From: Archangium lansingense
GTDB lineage: Bacteria; Myxococcota; Myxococcia; Myxococcales; Myxococcaceae
DNA length: 64,000 bases
Direction: 5' to 3'
NCBI RefSeq assembly: GCF_026626635.1
Contig: NZ_JAPNKA010000001.1
Location: 992,001 to 1,056,000 of the forward strand
Numbering within the stretch: the stretch's first letter is position 1; every line of letters starts with the position of its first letter. The position numbers were made by a program, and so were the translations under genes. Shown piece after piece: positions 51,961 through 62,084 of this stretch. The notes under the pieces were generated by a model. That model searched no databases. It was not told where the DNA came from and worked only from the letters and a program-made list of their open reading frames with translations.

Positions 51961-53958
51961 ATGAATCCGGGCAACGAGGGCAAGGGCAACGGCCCCGAAG
52001 GCAGTGCTTCGTGGAGCCAACGCATCAGCTCGGGGGCGAAGGGCGCGGCGCGATTCCTTCTCCGCTACGCCCGCTCCAAGGCCTGTCTGGTGTCGAACCA
52101 GACCAACCGCCGGTTGAAAATTCGCCGCCCCGACGGCTCGGTGCTCATCCTATCGCCCCTCGAGTGCGCCAGGCGGGTGTCGGCACAGGAGGTCGAGGCC
52201 TTCAACCTCCGGGCTTTGGAGCAGCGGGGGACGCTCTCCCTTCAGCCCGAGCCGAGCCGATGGGTGTACCGGTTGGCCTTCCTCCAGTCGCTCACGGGCA
52301 AGCTGTCGCTGCTGTCCTTCATCGCCGCGGCCTATTTCTTCCTCATCGACCTGTTCGAGGGACGCCGCTCTCGCACGTACCTGCTCATCGCGCTGGGCTT
52401 CCTGGGGCTCTCGCTCGTGGCGATGTTGTTGGTTGCCCGGCTGGGGAGCAGGGCGGGGGCGAGGCCCTCCTTCAGGAGCTGGGCACGTAGCAAGGTCTAT
52501 CCGCTTCTGCTCCTGCTCATCGGGGTTGGCATTCCAAGCCTCGTCATCCTCGCGTCGGAGGGCTTCATCGGCGATCTCCGGAAGGTGCTGGAGTCCCTGA
52601 CGGAGTGGGTGCAGACCCGGGGCCAGGTGCTTCCGGACGTGCTTCCCGCGGACCGGCTCCTCGTCGCTGGCCGCGTCCTCCAGCTGCTCTTCATCAGCCT
52701 GCTGTCGCTGTTGCCGGCAGTGCTCTTCTTCGCCTTTGACCGGCAGCACCAGAGCACGCTCCGGGAGCTGTTCGTCGCCCATATCTTCCGGTTTGATCCA
52801 ACCGTGGAGACCCGGCGGGACGTCCAGGTGCGCTACGGCAAGCAGATGGACGAGGCGTATGGCTCCGAGGGCGGTGGCAACGTCACCCGCATCCTGCCCG
52901 TGCGTCGCTCGCCGCTGCTCATCGCCACGCTGGTCCTCGCGCTCGGCTGGACCTTCACCATGTTGAGCGTGGCGCCGCGGCCTGGCAGCGACTCACCGGT
53001 GGACTTCCTGGCGTTCTTCCAACCCCAGAAGTCCACGCTCCCCTTCGGCTTCCTGGGCGCGTACTCCTACGCGCTGGCCACCACCTTCCGCAGCTATGCC
53101 CGCAGGGATCTCCAACCGAAGATCTACAGTCACATCACCACCCGCGTCTTCACGGTCATGGTCCTGGCCTGGGTGCTCGAGGAGAGCTGGTTGATTGTTC
53201 CTGGCTCCCAGGTGGACCGGCTGGCTCTGGCTCCCGCCTTGCACATCCTCGCCTTCTTGACGGGCATCATCCCCGAGACCGGACTGGTCTTCATCGGCGA
53301 GACGATGCGCACCACCCTGCGGAAGCTGAGGCGGTCCGCGAAGGATCCAGGCCTCCAGCTCGTCGACCCGCATGAGCCCCTCACCAGCTTGGAGGGAATC
53401 GACATCTACGACCGGGCTCGCCTCCAGGACGAAGGGGTCACGAACGTCCAGGCACTGGCGCGCCACGACGTGGTCGAGCTGCTGCTCCAGACGCGTGTCC
53501 CGGCGCCACGACTCCTGGACTGGGTGGACCAGGCCATCCTCCACCTGCACGCCAACATCGGCGGGCAGGCCGAGGGCGGAGGCCCCGACCCGCTGCTCCC
53601 GACCCTGCGCAGGTACGGCATCCGCACGGTCACGGATCTCCTGGAGACCAGTGAGAAGGCCCAGAAGCGTGGGGACCACGACAAATTCCTCGAGCTCCTG
53701 TCTGGCTCGGCAACCAACGGGGGCATTCCCCGGCTCCAGGTGGTGCTCGACGCCATCAAGGACGAGGAATGGGTGGAGCAGCTCCGGTGCTGGCACAAGA
53801 CCCAGATCGTCCGGGAGGAGGTGGTGGACGTTCCGGCGCCGCCCCAGACGCCGGAAGAGCCACGGCCCAAGCCGGAGGGGCCCACTGCCCCTGCCTCCCG
53901 TCCGAGTCCCGCCGGGCGCAAGCTCGTCGACGGAGTGGGCGCTCCATCTGTTGCGTGA
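51961..53958 (+). CDS. Polytopic membrane protein with cytosolic C-terminal helical domain, unknown
   Basis: 665 residues from ATG 51961. A soluble start (~1-110), about eight membrane helices (~113-446: e.g. [51 protein letters not shown]), then a C-terminal domain (~465-620) whose [17 protein letters not shown] ... [11 protein letters not shown] and [14 protein letters not shown] segments look like helix-hairpin-helix units. A Pro/Glu tail ends it. I do not recognise the family. It borders the type VI toxin island but shares no operon with it. A long frame antisense to DUF2169 continues this frame upstream and is a shadow. Confidence 0.65.
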   Translation: MNPGNEGKGNGPEGSASWSQRISSGAKGAARFLLRYARSKACLVSNQTNRRLKIRRPDGSVLILSPLECARRVSAQEVEAFNLRALEQRGTLSLQPEPSRWVYRLAFLQSLTGKLSLLSFIAAAYFFLIDLFEGRRSRTYLLIALGFLGLSLVAMLLVARLGSRAGARPSFRSWARSKVYPLLLLLIGVGIPSLVILASEGFIGDLRKVLESLTEWVQTRGQVLPDVLPADRLLVAGRVLQLLFISLLSLLPAVLFFAFDRQHQSTLRELFVAHIFRFDPTVETRRDVQVRYGKQMDEAYGSEGGGNVTRILPVRRSPLLIATLVLALGWTFTMLSVAPRPGSDSPVDFLAFFQPQKSTLPFGFLGAYSYALATTFRSYARRDLQPKIYSHITTRVFTVMVLAWVLEESWLIVPGSQVDRLALAPALHILAFLTGIIPETGLVFIGETMRTTLRKLRRSAKDPGLQLVDPHEPLTSLEGIDIYDRARLQDEGVTNVQALARHDVVELLLQTRVPAPRLLDWVDQAILHLHANIGGQAEGGGPDPLLPTLRRYGIRTVTDLLETSEKAQKRGDHDKFLELLSGSATNGGIPRLQVVLDAIKDEEWVEQLRCWHKTQIVREEVVDVPAPPQTPEEPRPKPEGPTAPASRPSPAGRKLVDGVGAPSVA

Positions 53959-54012
53959 GGCCACGGGAGGGCATATCCGGGAGCCTCCAGCAGGAGCGCA
54001 GGAGGGTCGGGC

Positions 54013-55541
54013 ATGTATCGCGCGGACACGGTGGTGGGCCTCATCGAGCACGGTCGCGAGGGGGACCTTGCCATTGGAGCGCCGGGGCGGCCCGGCTTGA
54101 CGCATGGAGGCCTGCGGGAGCTGGCCCGGAGCACCGTCACTGCGTTGAACGGCATGGGCCTGGGGCGCGGGGACCGGGTGGCCCTGGTACTGCCCAATGG
54201 GCCGGAGATGGCGGCGGCCTTCGTCTCCTTCGCCTGTGGCACCACCACCGCGCCACTCAACCCGGCCTACCGGGCGGAGGAGTTCGACTTCTACCTCTCC
54301 GACCTGAACGCCCGAGCGCTCGTCCTGCTCGAGGGCATGGAGAGCCCATCCCGTGCCGTGGCCGCTGCGCGAGGCATCCCGGTCATCGAGTTGGTTCCCA
54401 GCGCGGCTGGGCCCGCGGGCCACTTCACGTTGAAGCCGGAGCGGCCACTCTCCGGTACACCGGCGCGGGCGGGATTCGCCGAGGCCGAGGACGTGGCGCT
54501 CGTGCTGCACACCTCCGGGACGACGGCGCGGCCGAAGATCGTGCCCCTGCGTCACGTGAACATCACGGCCTCCGCGTACCACATTGGCCAGACGCTGGCG
54601 CTCGGGCACGAGGAGGTCTGCCTGAACATCATGCCGCTCTTTCACATCCACGGGCTCATGCGGCGGTGTTGTCGAGCCTGGCGGCAGGTGGTGCGGTGGT
54701 GTGTACGCCGGGCTTCAACGCGCTCAAGTTCTTCGGATGGTTCGAGGAGGTCCGGCCGAGCTGGTACACGGCGGTGCCCACCATGCACCAGGCAATCCTC
54801 GGCCGCGCCAGCCGCAACACGGAGGTCATCAAGGCCGGGCGGTTGCGCCTCATCCGCTCGTCCTCCGCGTCGCTGCCGCCGCAGGTGATGGAGGAGCTGG
54901 AGCAGGTGTTCGGCGTGCCGGTCATTGAGAGCTACGGGATGACGGAGGCCTCGCACCAGATGGCGTCCAACCCGCTGCCGCCGCGGCCACGCTACGCGGG
55001 CTCGGTGGGCATCGCAGCGGGGCCCGAGGTCGCCATCATGGGGGAGGGTGGAGACCTGCTGCCTCCCGGTGCGCTCGGCGAGGTGGTCATTCGGGGCCGC
55101 AACGTCACGGCCGGCTATGAGAACAACCCCGAGGCCAACGCCAGGTCCTTCACGCATGGCTGGTTCCGCACAGGGGACCAGGGGGTGCTCGACGAGGCGG
55201 GTTACCTGCGGCTCACCGGGCGGCTCAAGGAGATCATCAACCGCGGGGGCGAGAAGATCAGCCCGCTGGAGGTGGACACGGTGTTGATGGACCACCCGGC
55301 GGTGCAGCAGGTGGTGACGTTCGCCATGCCGCACCCGAAGCTGGGCGAGGAGGTCGCCGCCGCTGTGGTGCTGCGCGAGGGCGCGAGCGTCGGAGAGCGG
55401 GAGCTTCAGGACTTCGCCTCTGTCCGGCTGGCTGACTTCAAGGTGCCGCGGAAGATCGTCTTCCTCGCGGAGATTCCCAAGGGGGCGACGGGCAAGCTGC
55501 AGCGCATCGGCCTGGCCGAGCGGCTGGGGCTCACGTCATGA
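54013..55541 (+). pseudogene. Oxalyl-CoA-synthetase-like AMP-binding ligase, split by a -1 frameshift
   Basis: ATG 54013 has GGAGG upstream. The first 216 codons encode an adenylate-forming ligase ([18 protein letters not shown]-loop, PLFHIHGLM). At about 54658-54662 the frame shifts: ATGCGGCGG where ATGGCGGCGG would continue the family sequence. The remaining ~293 residues ([64 protein letters not shown]) are in the next frame to 55541. Restored length ~509, normal for the family and closest in motifs to oxalate-CoA ligase (AAE3/Pcs60). Either a sequencing error or a recent pseudogene. Overlaps the next gene by ATGA. Confidence 0.85.
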
Positions 55542-56527
55542 AGATCGCCATCTTCGGCGCGGGAGCGATTGGCGGATTCCTCGGCGTCCGGTTGCTCCAG
55601 GCCGGAGCGGACGTCACCTTCATTGCACGGGGTTCCCACCTCGCCGCGATGCGCGAAAAGGGCGTCACCCTGCGCAGCGGTGGCGAGAGCGTCACCGTCC
55701 GGCCGCTGTGCACCGATGACCCAGCAGAGGCAGGGCCGCAGGACTACGTGGTCATCACGCTGAAGGCACACTCGCTGCCATCGGCGGCGCCGCAGATGCT
55801 TCCGCTGCTGGGCCCCCAGACGGCGCTCGTTACGGGCATCAACGGCGTGCCCTACTGGTACTTCTACGGCCTCGAGGGGCCCTACCGGGACCGGCCAGTG
55901 GAGAGCGTGGACCCGGGTGGGAAGCTCTGGGAGACGCTGCACCCCTCGCGCGCCATCGGCGCGGTGCTCTATCCGGCTGCCGAGGTGGTGGAGCCGGGCG
56001 TCATCGAGCACACCTATGGGGACCGAGTCACCCTGGGCGAGCCCGACGGCAGCAAGAGCCCCCGCGTCGAGGCGCTGTCGAAGCTGTTGATTCGAGCGGG
56101 ACTGAAGGCACCGGTCCGGCCGCGCATCCGTGACGAGCTCTGGGTGAAGCTCTGGGGCAACCTCGCCTTCAATCCGCTCTCGGCGCTCACGGGGGCAACG
56201 CTCGATACGCTTGCGACGCGGGGAGACCTCCGGGCGGTGGCGCGCGGCATGATGGTCGAGGCCCAGGCGGTCGCCGAGGCCCTCGGGGTGCGCTTCCCCA
56301 TCGACGTGGACAAGCGGATTCAGGGCGCGGCGGAGGTCGGCGCGCACAAGACGTCCATGCTGCAGGACCTGGAGCGAGGCCGGCCGATGGAGATCGATGC
56401 GCTACTGGGCGCGGTGGTCGAGCTCGGCCAGCTCGTGGGGAAGTCGATGCCCGCGTGCGAGCTGGTGCTGGCGCTCGTGCGCGAGCGTGCGCGGCAGGCG
56501 GGGTGCTACCCGGCCGCGAGCCCGTAG
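55538..56527 (+). CDS. 2-dehydropantoate 2-reductase-like (ApbA/PanE family)
   Basis: 329 residues. N-terminal Rossmann motif [10 protein letters not shown] (~7-16) for NADP(H), then LKAHSLP (~78, family Lys-containing strand), and the C-terminal catalytic helix with [18 protein letters not shown] (Lys and Asn). PanE makes pantoate for coenzyme A; paralogues of this family act on other 2-keto acids. Its start overlaps the ligase stop (ATGA), so the pair form one unit and the true substrate may relate to the ligase rather than to CoA synthesis. Confidence 0.85.
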   Translation: MKIAIFGAGAIGGFLGVRLLQAGADVTFIARGSHLAAMREKGVTLRSGGESVTVRPLCTDDPAEAGPQDYVVITLKAHSLPSAAPQMLPLLGPQTALVTGINGVPYWYFYGLEGPYRDRPVESVDPGGKLWETLHPSRAIGAVLYPAAEVVEPGVIEHTYGDRVTLGEPDGSKSPRVEALSKLLIRAGLKAPVRPRIRDELWVKLWGNLAFNPLSALTGATLDTLATRGDLRAVARGMMVEAQAVAEALGVRFPIDVDKRIQGAAEVGAHKTSMLQDLERGRPMEIDALLGAVVELGQLVGKSMPACELVLALVRERARQAGCYPAASP

Positions 56528-56620
56528 GGTGACAGCCGCTCCCCGCCCACCCCCCGCATGCGCATGATGGGGAAGGAGAGGGGCAGGTCGAGCTCACATC
56601 GTGCCCCTCGGGGGTTGGCC

Positions 56621-57853
56621 ATGCAGGACCATTTCGTGCTCGTCCCCGGCTTCGGCGGATTCCAAGCGCTCGGCTCGTTGCGCTACTACCACGGGGTGAC
56701 CCAGGCGCTCGGGTTCACCCCTCTGGTCTTGCACTACTTCCCCAACCTCCCCACGGCGAGCGTGCAGACGCGGGCACGGCAGTTGCGGCGATGGCTCGGC
56801 GAGCTGCAGGAGCGGGGAGTGATTGCCCGCAGGGACCACATCCACCTGGTGGGCCACTCGACGGGTGGACTCGACCTGCGGCAGCTCCTCATCGACTTCC
56901 GGGAGGAGGAAGGCACGAAGGGGGCCAGCGAGAGCCTGCTCGAGCAGATCCGCACCGTGCAGTTCATCTCCACACCTCAGCGTGGGACGAACCTGGCACG
57001 CCGCTTGAGAAAACTCAGGATTCCGTCGCGCGTCGCACGGTTGCTGCCGCGCATCCTCTTCGAGACGACCCGCGCGTTCCGGGAGGTGGGCGCGAGTTTC
57101 GTCGGCCGGCGCCTCCAGCGCGTGTTTCCTCCCAACAAGGGGTCGCCCGACTGGCTTGATGCCGTCATCCAGACGATGGTTGGCTTTGACTCCTCGAAGG
57201 ACAAACTCGAACGAGCGCTCGCACGGGCCTCGTACTTCGAGACGCTCCGCTGGCTGCTCGATATCTCCACTGACATCGCCGCCATCTCCGACCTGGATCC
57301 CGTGAGGACCCCGGGCGCGCCTGAGAGCCCGGCGCACCGGAGGACGGCGGAGGAGGAGCGGGACTTCCTCATGAAGTGGGACATCCACTATGGCTCCATC
57401 GTGACCGTCGCGAAGCGCCCGGCGGAGAAGGAGGCACGAGGGCTGTACAAGCTCGTGTACGCGCTGAACGCGCGCCGCCCCTCCCCGGAACTGGGCCAGG
57501 CGCAGACTATCCCATGGCTGCTGGAGCCGCATGAGGCCGCGAGACGGCTGATGCCATCGGACAACGACGGCATCGTCAACAGCGTCTCCATGGTGTGGCC
57601 CGATGCGGAATCCAGCTTCCTGGTGGAGGCGGACCACGCGGACGTCATCGGCCATTTCAACTACGTCCAACCGCCCCCGGACACGCCTCAGCGCTACTAC
57701 CAATACGACCTGCTCTGCTCGGGTTCGGATTTCGACCTGGACCAGTTCGAGGCACTGTGGCGGAAGATCGCTTCCTTCACGGAGAGCGGGACGTATCGCC
57801 CGCACGCCTTCCCACCTTCGATCGAGGCACCCGCGGACCAGATGCGGCATTGA
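56621..57853 (+). CDS. Lipase-like alpha/beta hydrolase
   Basis: 410 residues from ATG 56621; the frame opens at 56558 without support. DHFVLVPGFGGF at the start forms the oxyanion strand, and the nucleophile elbow is GHSTGG (~85), as in triacylglycerol lipases. Later SDNDGIVNSVSMVWP (~320; catalytic Asp region) and ADHADVIGHF (~345; His region) complete a plausible triad. No signal peptide, so probably cytosolic or non-classically exported. Convergent with the M4 protease gene; a strong hairpin lies between. Confidence 0.75.
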   Translation: MQDHFVLVPGFGGFQALGSLRYYHGVTQALGFTPLVLHYFPNLPTASVQTRARQLRRWLGELQERGVIARRDHIHLVGHSTGGLDLRQLLIDFREEEGTKGASESLLEQIRTVQFISTPQRGTNLARRLRKLRIPSRVARLLPRILFETTRAFREVGASFVGRRLQRVFPPNKGSPDWLDAVIQTMVGFDSSKDKLERALARASYFETLRWLLDISTDIAAISDLDPVRTPGAPESPAHRRTAEEERDFLMKWDIHYGSIVTVAKRPAEKEARGLYKLVYALNARRPSPELGQAQTIPWLLEPHEAARRLMPSDNDGIVNSVSMVWPDAESSFLVEADHADVIGHFNYVQPPPDTPQRYYQYDLLCSGSDFDLDQFEALWRKIASFTESGTYRPHAFPPSIEAPADQMRH

Positions 57854-57931
57854 GCGAAAGCCTGCTCGCGGAGCGGACGTAGCGCCCGAGCGAGCACGGC
57901 ACCGCCCGGCCGCGAGCCTGCCGCTCGCACG

Positions 57932-57964
57932 CCTCCGCCCCGGCGACACATGACGGGGCGGAGG
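57932..57964. terminator. Bidirectional hairpin between convergent genes
   Basis: CCTCCGCCCCG (57932-57942) pairs perfectly with CGGGGCGGAGG (57954-57964) around an 11-base loop. It sits 18 bp beyond the stop of the M4 protease and 79 bp beyond the lipase stop and can serve both strands. Confidence 0.65.
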
Positions 57965-57981
57965 GCGGGACGTGGGCCGGA

Positions 57982-60192
57982 CTACGGCACGGGCAATCTC
58001 AGGTCGACGCCCGTGTAGGCCGTGTACCCCTTGAGCATGACGTAGTACGTGCCCGCGGCGGCGTTGGTGAGGACGCACTGCTCGGTGCTGCCACTGATGT
58101 ACGGCCGGCAGTCGTACACGGTGGGGGACGCCGGCGTGCCGAACTTGACGTGCAAGTCCGCGTCACCCGTGCTGCCTCCCGCGTTGGGCGAGATTTTGAT
58201 GGTCACCGTCTCCCCGGCCGCCGCGTTGTACGCCCAGAGCTGCTGGGTGGAGTTGGCGGCCCCCGAGAGATTGGGGAACACGTACGCCCCCGCCGCAGGA
58301 GTGAACGAGGTCTTGAGGGTGAGGCCCGAGTAGGCGCTGTAGCCCCGCAGCACGATGTAATAGACGCCCGCAACGGGTGTGGGGAAGGTGCACGTCTCGG
58401 TGCTGCCGGTGATGTACGGCCGGCAGTCATACGAGGCGGTGGTCGGAATCGTGCCGGACTTCACGTACAGGTCCGCGTCACCCGAACTGGCGAGGATCTC
58501 CACCTTCAGGTTGGTGGCGCCCACGGGGACAGCGATGGGGTACGCGCAGCTCGTGGAGTTGGCGGCGCCGGAGAGAGCGGTGAGGATGGTGCCGTTGGCC
58601 AGCGGAGCACATACGGGAGGGGGCAGCCCCACGCCGACCGCCTGCCACGCCTGCGTGACGGAGCCCTTCACCACCGCGCCGTAGAGGAGATCCGCGGCTG
58701 CTTCGGTATAGGTCTTCGCCTGGGCGAGGTTGGTGGAGGCTGTGAAGAAGTCCGTATTGGCCTTGTAGAAGATGCGCCCGGCCTTCTCGACGCCGATGCC
58801 GGCGACGTTGATGGTGCTCTTGCCGCGCGGGTGCAGGCCTCCCTTGGACAGCAGCGTGAAGGCCAGGCTACTGATGCCCGAAATCTCATACGCGGTGGTC
58901 GGCAGGGGCAGCGTGTAGTAGTCCCGCAGGCCAGTTAGGGCCGGGTCATCCAGGTAGCGGATCGCATCGCCCGTGGTCGCTGGCGTATACACATCCTCGC
59001 CGATCTTCCAGACGTCCGCGCCCGTGGACCAGGCAGTGCTCCAGCTCTCACAGACGGCGGAGAAGACGTCGGACAGGCTCTCGTTGAGGCCGCCGGACTC
59101 GCCCGAGTAGACGAGGTTGGACTCGGAGGCGATCACCGCGTGGGTGAGCTCATGGGTGATGACATCCATGTCATTGCACAGCGGAGAGAACAGGGTTCCG
59201 TCGCCATCGCCACACACCATCAAGGTGCCATTCCAGAAGGCGTTGTTGACGTTGATGCCATAGTGGACGGTCGCTTTCAGCTGCGTGCCCGCGTTGTCAA
59301 CCGAGTCGCGACCGAAGACATTGGAGTAACAGTCATAGGTGACGCCGAGGTTGCGGAAGGCGGTCTCCACGACCGGGTCGCTCGACGCCGCACCCGTCTC
59401 GGTCCGCACCAGGGTGCCTGGGAGCGTGGTGGTGTTGTTGGCCGTGTAGACGGAGCGGTTGCGCACGTGGTGGATGTCCGAGGTGCGCTGGACGATGGAA
59501 CCGTCGAGCGCGTCTAGGAAGACATGCTCCCGGACGGGCGTGCCCTGAGACTCGCCCGTCACCACCACCTCGAAGGCCAGCTTCAAGCGCTGGTCCACGG
59601 TCGAGCGGGCATACAGCAGCCGGGGCTCGCCCTCGACGCGCACTCCGCCCGGAGTGGACTCAAGCGCGGCGCGCTGGACCGCCTGGGAGGACACCTTCGC
59701 CCGGCCAGGAGTGGGCACGGACTCACCGTCACGTGCCGAGCCGTTGGCCGCGTAGATTCGACCGGACTCATCCACATGCACGACGAGCTCATGGCCGAAC
59801 ACTGGCAGGCCGTTGCGTGTCTGGGCAAAGCGGATGTGCGTATGGCCCTGCTCATCTCGCGAGAGCCGCTGTACTACGAGGTCCGCGGCGCGCAGGCGGA
59901 ACACCGGGGCGATGGCGTCGAGCGCCCGACCCACTCGCTCGTGCGCCTCGCGGGCCGCGAGCCCCTTCACGGGACCGCTCGCCGAGCCGAGGTCACCACG
60001 AATCATGTAGGGGACGCCGTCATCATGCGCGCCGATGAGCTGCGCGGAGGGCAGCGCGGAGAGGGCGGACTGGACGTCTGCGATAGAGCCAGTGGGACGG
60101 GCGCTCTCGTCCGGGGCCGGGCCGGACGCCTCCGTTCCACCACAGGCCGCGAGCGACAACGACAGACAGGCTGCAAGCAACCGATTGCGCAT
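57982..60192 (-). CDS. Secreted M4-family (thermolysin-like) metalloprotease with two PPC domains
   Basis: 736 residues from ATG 60192, with GGAGGAG upstream. Lipobox-like signal (LSLSLAACGG), FTP/PepSY-type propeptide (~40-230), then the catalytic domain (~240-540) with HELTH (zinc His residues and Glu, ~345) and the downstream GGLNESLSDVF (third zinc ligand Glu). Two C-terminal PPC (bacterial prepeptidase) domains follow (~560-735), each with the GDADLYVK- or GDADLHVK-type Ca/binding core and Cys pairs. A zymogen secreted for extracellular proteolysis, fitting a predatory lifestyle. No neighbour suggests a regulator. Confidence 0.92.
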   Translation of the reverse strand: MRNRLLAACLSLSLAACGGTEASGPAPDESARPTGSIADVQSALSALPSAQLIGAHDDGVPYMIRGDLGSASGPVKGLAAREAHERVGRALDAIAPVFRLRAADLVVQRLSRDEQGHTHIRFAQTRNGLPVFGHELVVHVDESGRIYAANGSARDGESVPTPGRAKVSSQAVQRAALESTPGGVRVEGEPRLLYARSTVDQRLKLAFEVVVTGESQGTPVREHVFLDALDGSIVQRTSDIHHVRNRSVYTANNTTTLPGTLVRTETGAASSDPVVETAFRNLGVTYDCYSNVFGRDSVDNAGTQLKATVHYGINVNNAFWNGTLMVCGDGDGTLFSPLCNDMDVITHELTHAVIASESNLVYSGESGGLNESLSDVFSAVCESWSTAWSTGADVWKIGEDVYTPATTGDAIRYLDDPALTGLRDYYTLPLPTTAYEISGISSLAFTLLSKGGLHPRGKSTINVAGIGVEKAGRIFYKANTDFFTASTNLAQAKTYTEAAADLLYGAVVKGSVTQAWQAVGVGLPPPVCAPLANGTILTALSGAANSTSCAYPIAVPVGATNLKVEILASSGDADLYVKSGTIPTTASYDCRPYITGSTETCTFPTPVAGVYYIVLRGYSAYSGLTLKTSFTPAAGAYVFPNLSGAANSTQQLWAYNAAAGETVTIKISPNAGGSTGDADLHVKFGTPASPTVYDCRPYISGSTEQCVLTNAAAGTYYVMLKGYTAYTGVDLRLPVP

Positions 60193-60306
60193 CGAGGGTT
60201 TCTCCTCCACGGGCGGCGGAATGCCGTCAGCGGAGTAAAACATGAAACCATGACAACCCGTGAATGCTGGTAAAGCGGAAGTGCGTTTGGGCCAGGAGGG
60301 GCCCTC

Positions 60307-61887
60307 TCAGCTCCGTCGCCTCCGCCCGAGCACCAGCACGGTCAACGCGAGCACGCCCGCGCTCCAGCCGGGTGCCGAGCCACAACCACAGGCCCCCGGC
60401 TCCATGACCTGGGGCACCGGTCCGGGAATCCCTCGCATGTCCGCGGTACGCGCAATCCACAGGTGGCTGGTGACAGTGCGCGGGTGGTCGTTGATCCACA
60501 CCTCCGCGCGGAAGCGATCCTCGCCGTGCTCGGGCGCGGTGATGTCCTGCTCCACCACGAAGTCCTCTGAGGTCACCTCCACGAGCGGCAGGCGCACGCC
60601 GTTGTGGACGAAGCGCACCTGATGACCCTGCGCGCCGGTGACGCGGGCGCTCAGCCTGGCGCTCTGTGCGAGCACGGTGTCCCCGGTGGGGGCCACGCTG
60701 CTCGTCAGGTCCACCATGGGATCCTCCGGCCCCTGGAGCTTCACCACGGTGCGGTTGTTGCGAATGCCCTCGAGCAGCGCGGCCACGCTCAGCTCACGCG
60801 CGTACACCAGCGTGGTGGGGTTGCCGATGGCGCTCTGGGTGAAGTCCAGGTCCACCCCGGCGCGATGATCATCACTGCCGCCGAGCGCCGCGGTGTGCTG
60901 CCCCTGGGAGAGCAGCCAATCCCAGTAGCTGATGGCGCCCTCGGAGAAGAAGCGCCCCAACTTCTCCCAGCCACCGTTGGCGACCTCAATGGCGTCCACG
61001 CTGCCCGAGGGCACGGTGAGCTGCCACGCGCAGCCGATGCACAGGTCTCCCACGTCGTAGACGGGGTGGTTGATGGAGAAGAGCGCGCCCTGGCGGTGGA
61101 AGGCGTCGATGGCCTCCTCCAGGGTGATGTCCTCGTTCACGCGCGGCGGCACGTAGCGGGTGGCGCCGATGGCGTTCGCGTGGCCCGAGTAGGTGGTGTA
61201 CTCGACACCTGGCACCAGCAGCACATCGGGGGAGCGCGACTGGGCGTCCACGAGGAAGTCGAGCGTGGACGTGGTGTTGTGCTCGGTGAGGACGACGAAG
61301 TCCAGCCCGTGGCCTCGCGCGTAGCGGGCGATCTCATCCAGCGAGGCCTTCGCATCACCGCTCTCGAGCGAGTGGACATGGAAGTCGCCGGCGTACCAGC
61401 GCGGCTGCGAGGAGAGTGCGTCGACGGGGTGGTAGGGTTGGCGCTCGGGCTGGGGCGCGAGCCTGGCCGCGGTGTGCAGGTGCACTTCAATCCGGTAGTG
61501 CGCGGGCGTCTTGCGGATCTTCGCCTTGCCCACCGTCACCTTCCAGGTGCCCGGGCGCAGCGGGCCAGCGAGGTACGAGCGCGAGGCTGCCTTCTCGCCC
61601 ACGATGGCGGGCTCCTCGTTGCCACCGCCATAGCCGCGGAAGCCCTCCGGGTCCTCCAGTCCCCAGTCGAGGATGTTCTCGCTGGCGAGGTCGTCATGGC
61701 GGACCTCCAGCTCCACCGTGCCCGGCGGTACCTCGAAGGGGACGGAGAAGAAGCCACCCTCGGTCGGCACCTCTCCCTCCAGCACCAGCGGGTCAGCCGC
61801 GAGGGCGGAAGCACAGGCGAGTAAGCAAGCGAGGAGCGGGCCGCGGAACGAGAGGGGGGAACGCACGGGGCGCGGAGCGTATCCCAT
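60307..61887 (-). CDS. CehA/McbA-type PHP-domain metallohydrolase with MYXO-CTERM tail
   Basis: 526 residues from ATG 61887. Signal peptide (LLACLLACASALAA), a PPC-like beta domain (~30-140), then a PHP core: GDFHVHSLESGD (~170), LTEHNTT (~205), INHPVYDVG (~275) and GSDDHRAG (~335) supply metal-binding His and Asp residues. A beta-rich region follows. The C-terminus has GACGCGSAPG, a hydrophobic helix and RRRR, a MYXO-CTERM-type sorting signal, so it should be cell-surface bound after processing. Phosphoesterase activity is family-level inference. Confidence 0.88.
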   Translation of the reverse strand: MGYAPRPVRSPLSFRGPLLACLLACASALAADPLVLEGEVPTEGGFFSVPFEVPPGTVELEVRHDDLASENILDWGLEDPEGFRGYGGGNEEPAIVGEKAASRSYLAGPLRPGTWKVTVGKAKIRKTPAHYRIEVHLHTAARLAPQPERQPYHPVDALSSQPRWYAGDFHVHSLESGDAKASLDEIARYARGHGLDFVVLTEHNTTSTLDFLVDAQSRSPDVLLVPGVEYTTYSGHANAIGATRYVPPRVNEDITLEEAIDAFHRQGALFSINHPVYDVGDLCIGCAWQLTVPSGSVDAIEVANGGWEKLGRFFSEGAISYWDWLLSQGQHTAALGGSDDHRAGVDLDFTQSAIGNPTTLVYARELSVAALLEGIRNNRTVVKLQGPEDPMVDLTSSVAPTGDTVLAQSARLSARVTGAQGHQVRFVHNGVRLPLVEVTSEDFVVEQDITAPEHGEDRFRAEVWINDHPRTVTSHLWIARTADMRGIPGPVPQVMEPGACGCGSAPGWSAGVLALTVLVLGRRRRS

Positions 61888-62069
61888 CCAGCCGTGCTGC
61901 CGCCCGGGTGGTGCCACGGGCCAACGTGACCCTACCGGGCCTTGCGCGTGTCACTCCGAGGACGGTGAGCCACCAGGCAGGCAGGCGGAAGGGCGCGGTC
62001 GGCGGCGCCGTCTGGGTGGGAGACAGGATGCGGCCGGACCAGCGTGTGCACATCTCTACGCGGCGTGTC

Positions 62070-62076
62070 AGGAGGT
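62070..62076 (+). promoter_or_regulatory. Ribosome-binding site deciding the adaptor start
   Basis: AGGAGGT, 8 nt before the GTG at 62085. It supports that start over the ATG at 62028 and the much longer open frame from 61416. Confidence 0.6.
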
Positions 62077-62084
62077 GGAGAGGC

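Noticed and set aside
53769..54660. Second-frame 5' extension of the ligase ORF
   Set aside because: The first 300 codons of that frame are a shadow; the true N-terminal half is in the frame from 54013, and the two join by a frameshift.
61416..62084. Long N-terminal extension of the efflux adaptor
   Set aside because: Arg/Gly/Pro-rich antisense of the PHP gene; a strong ribosome-binding site and lipoprotein signal mark GTG 62085.
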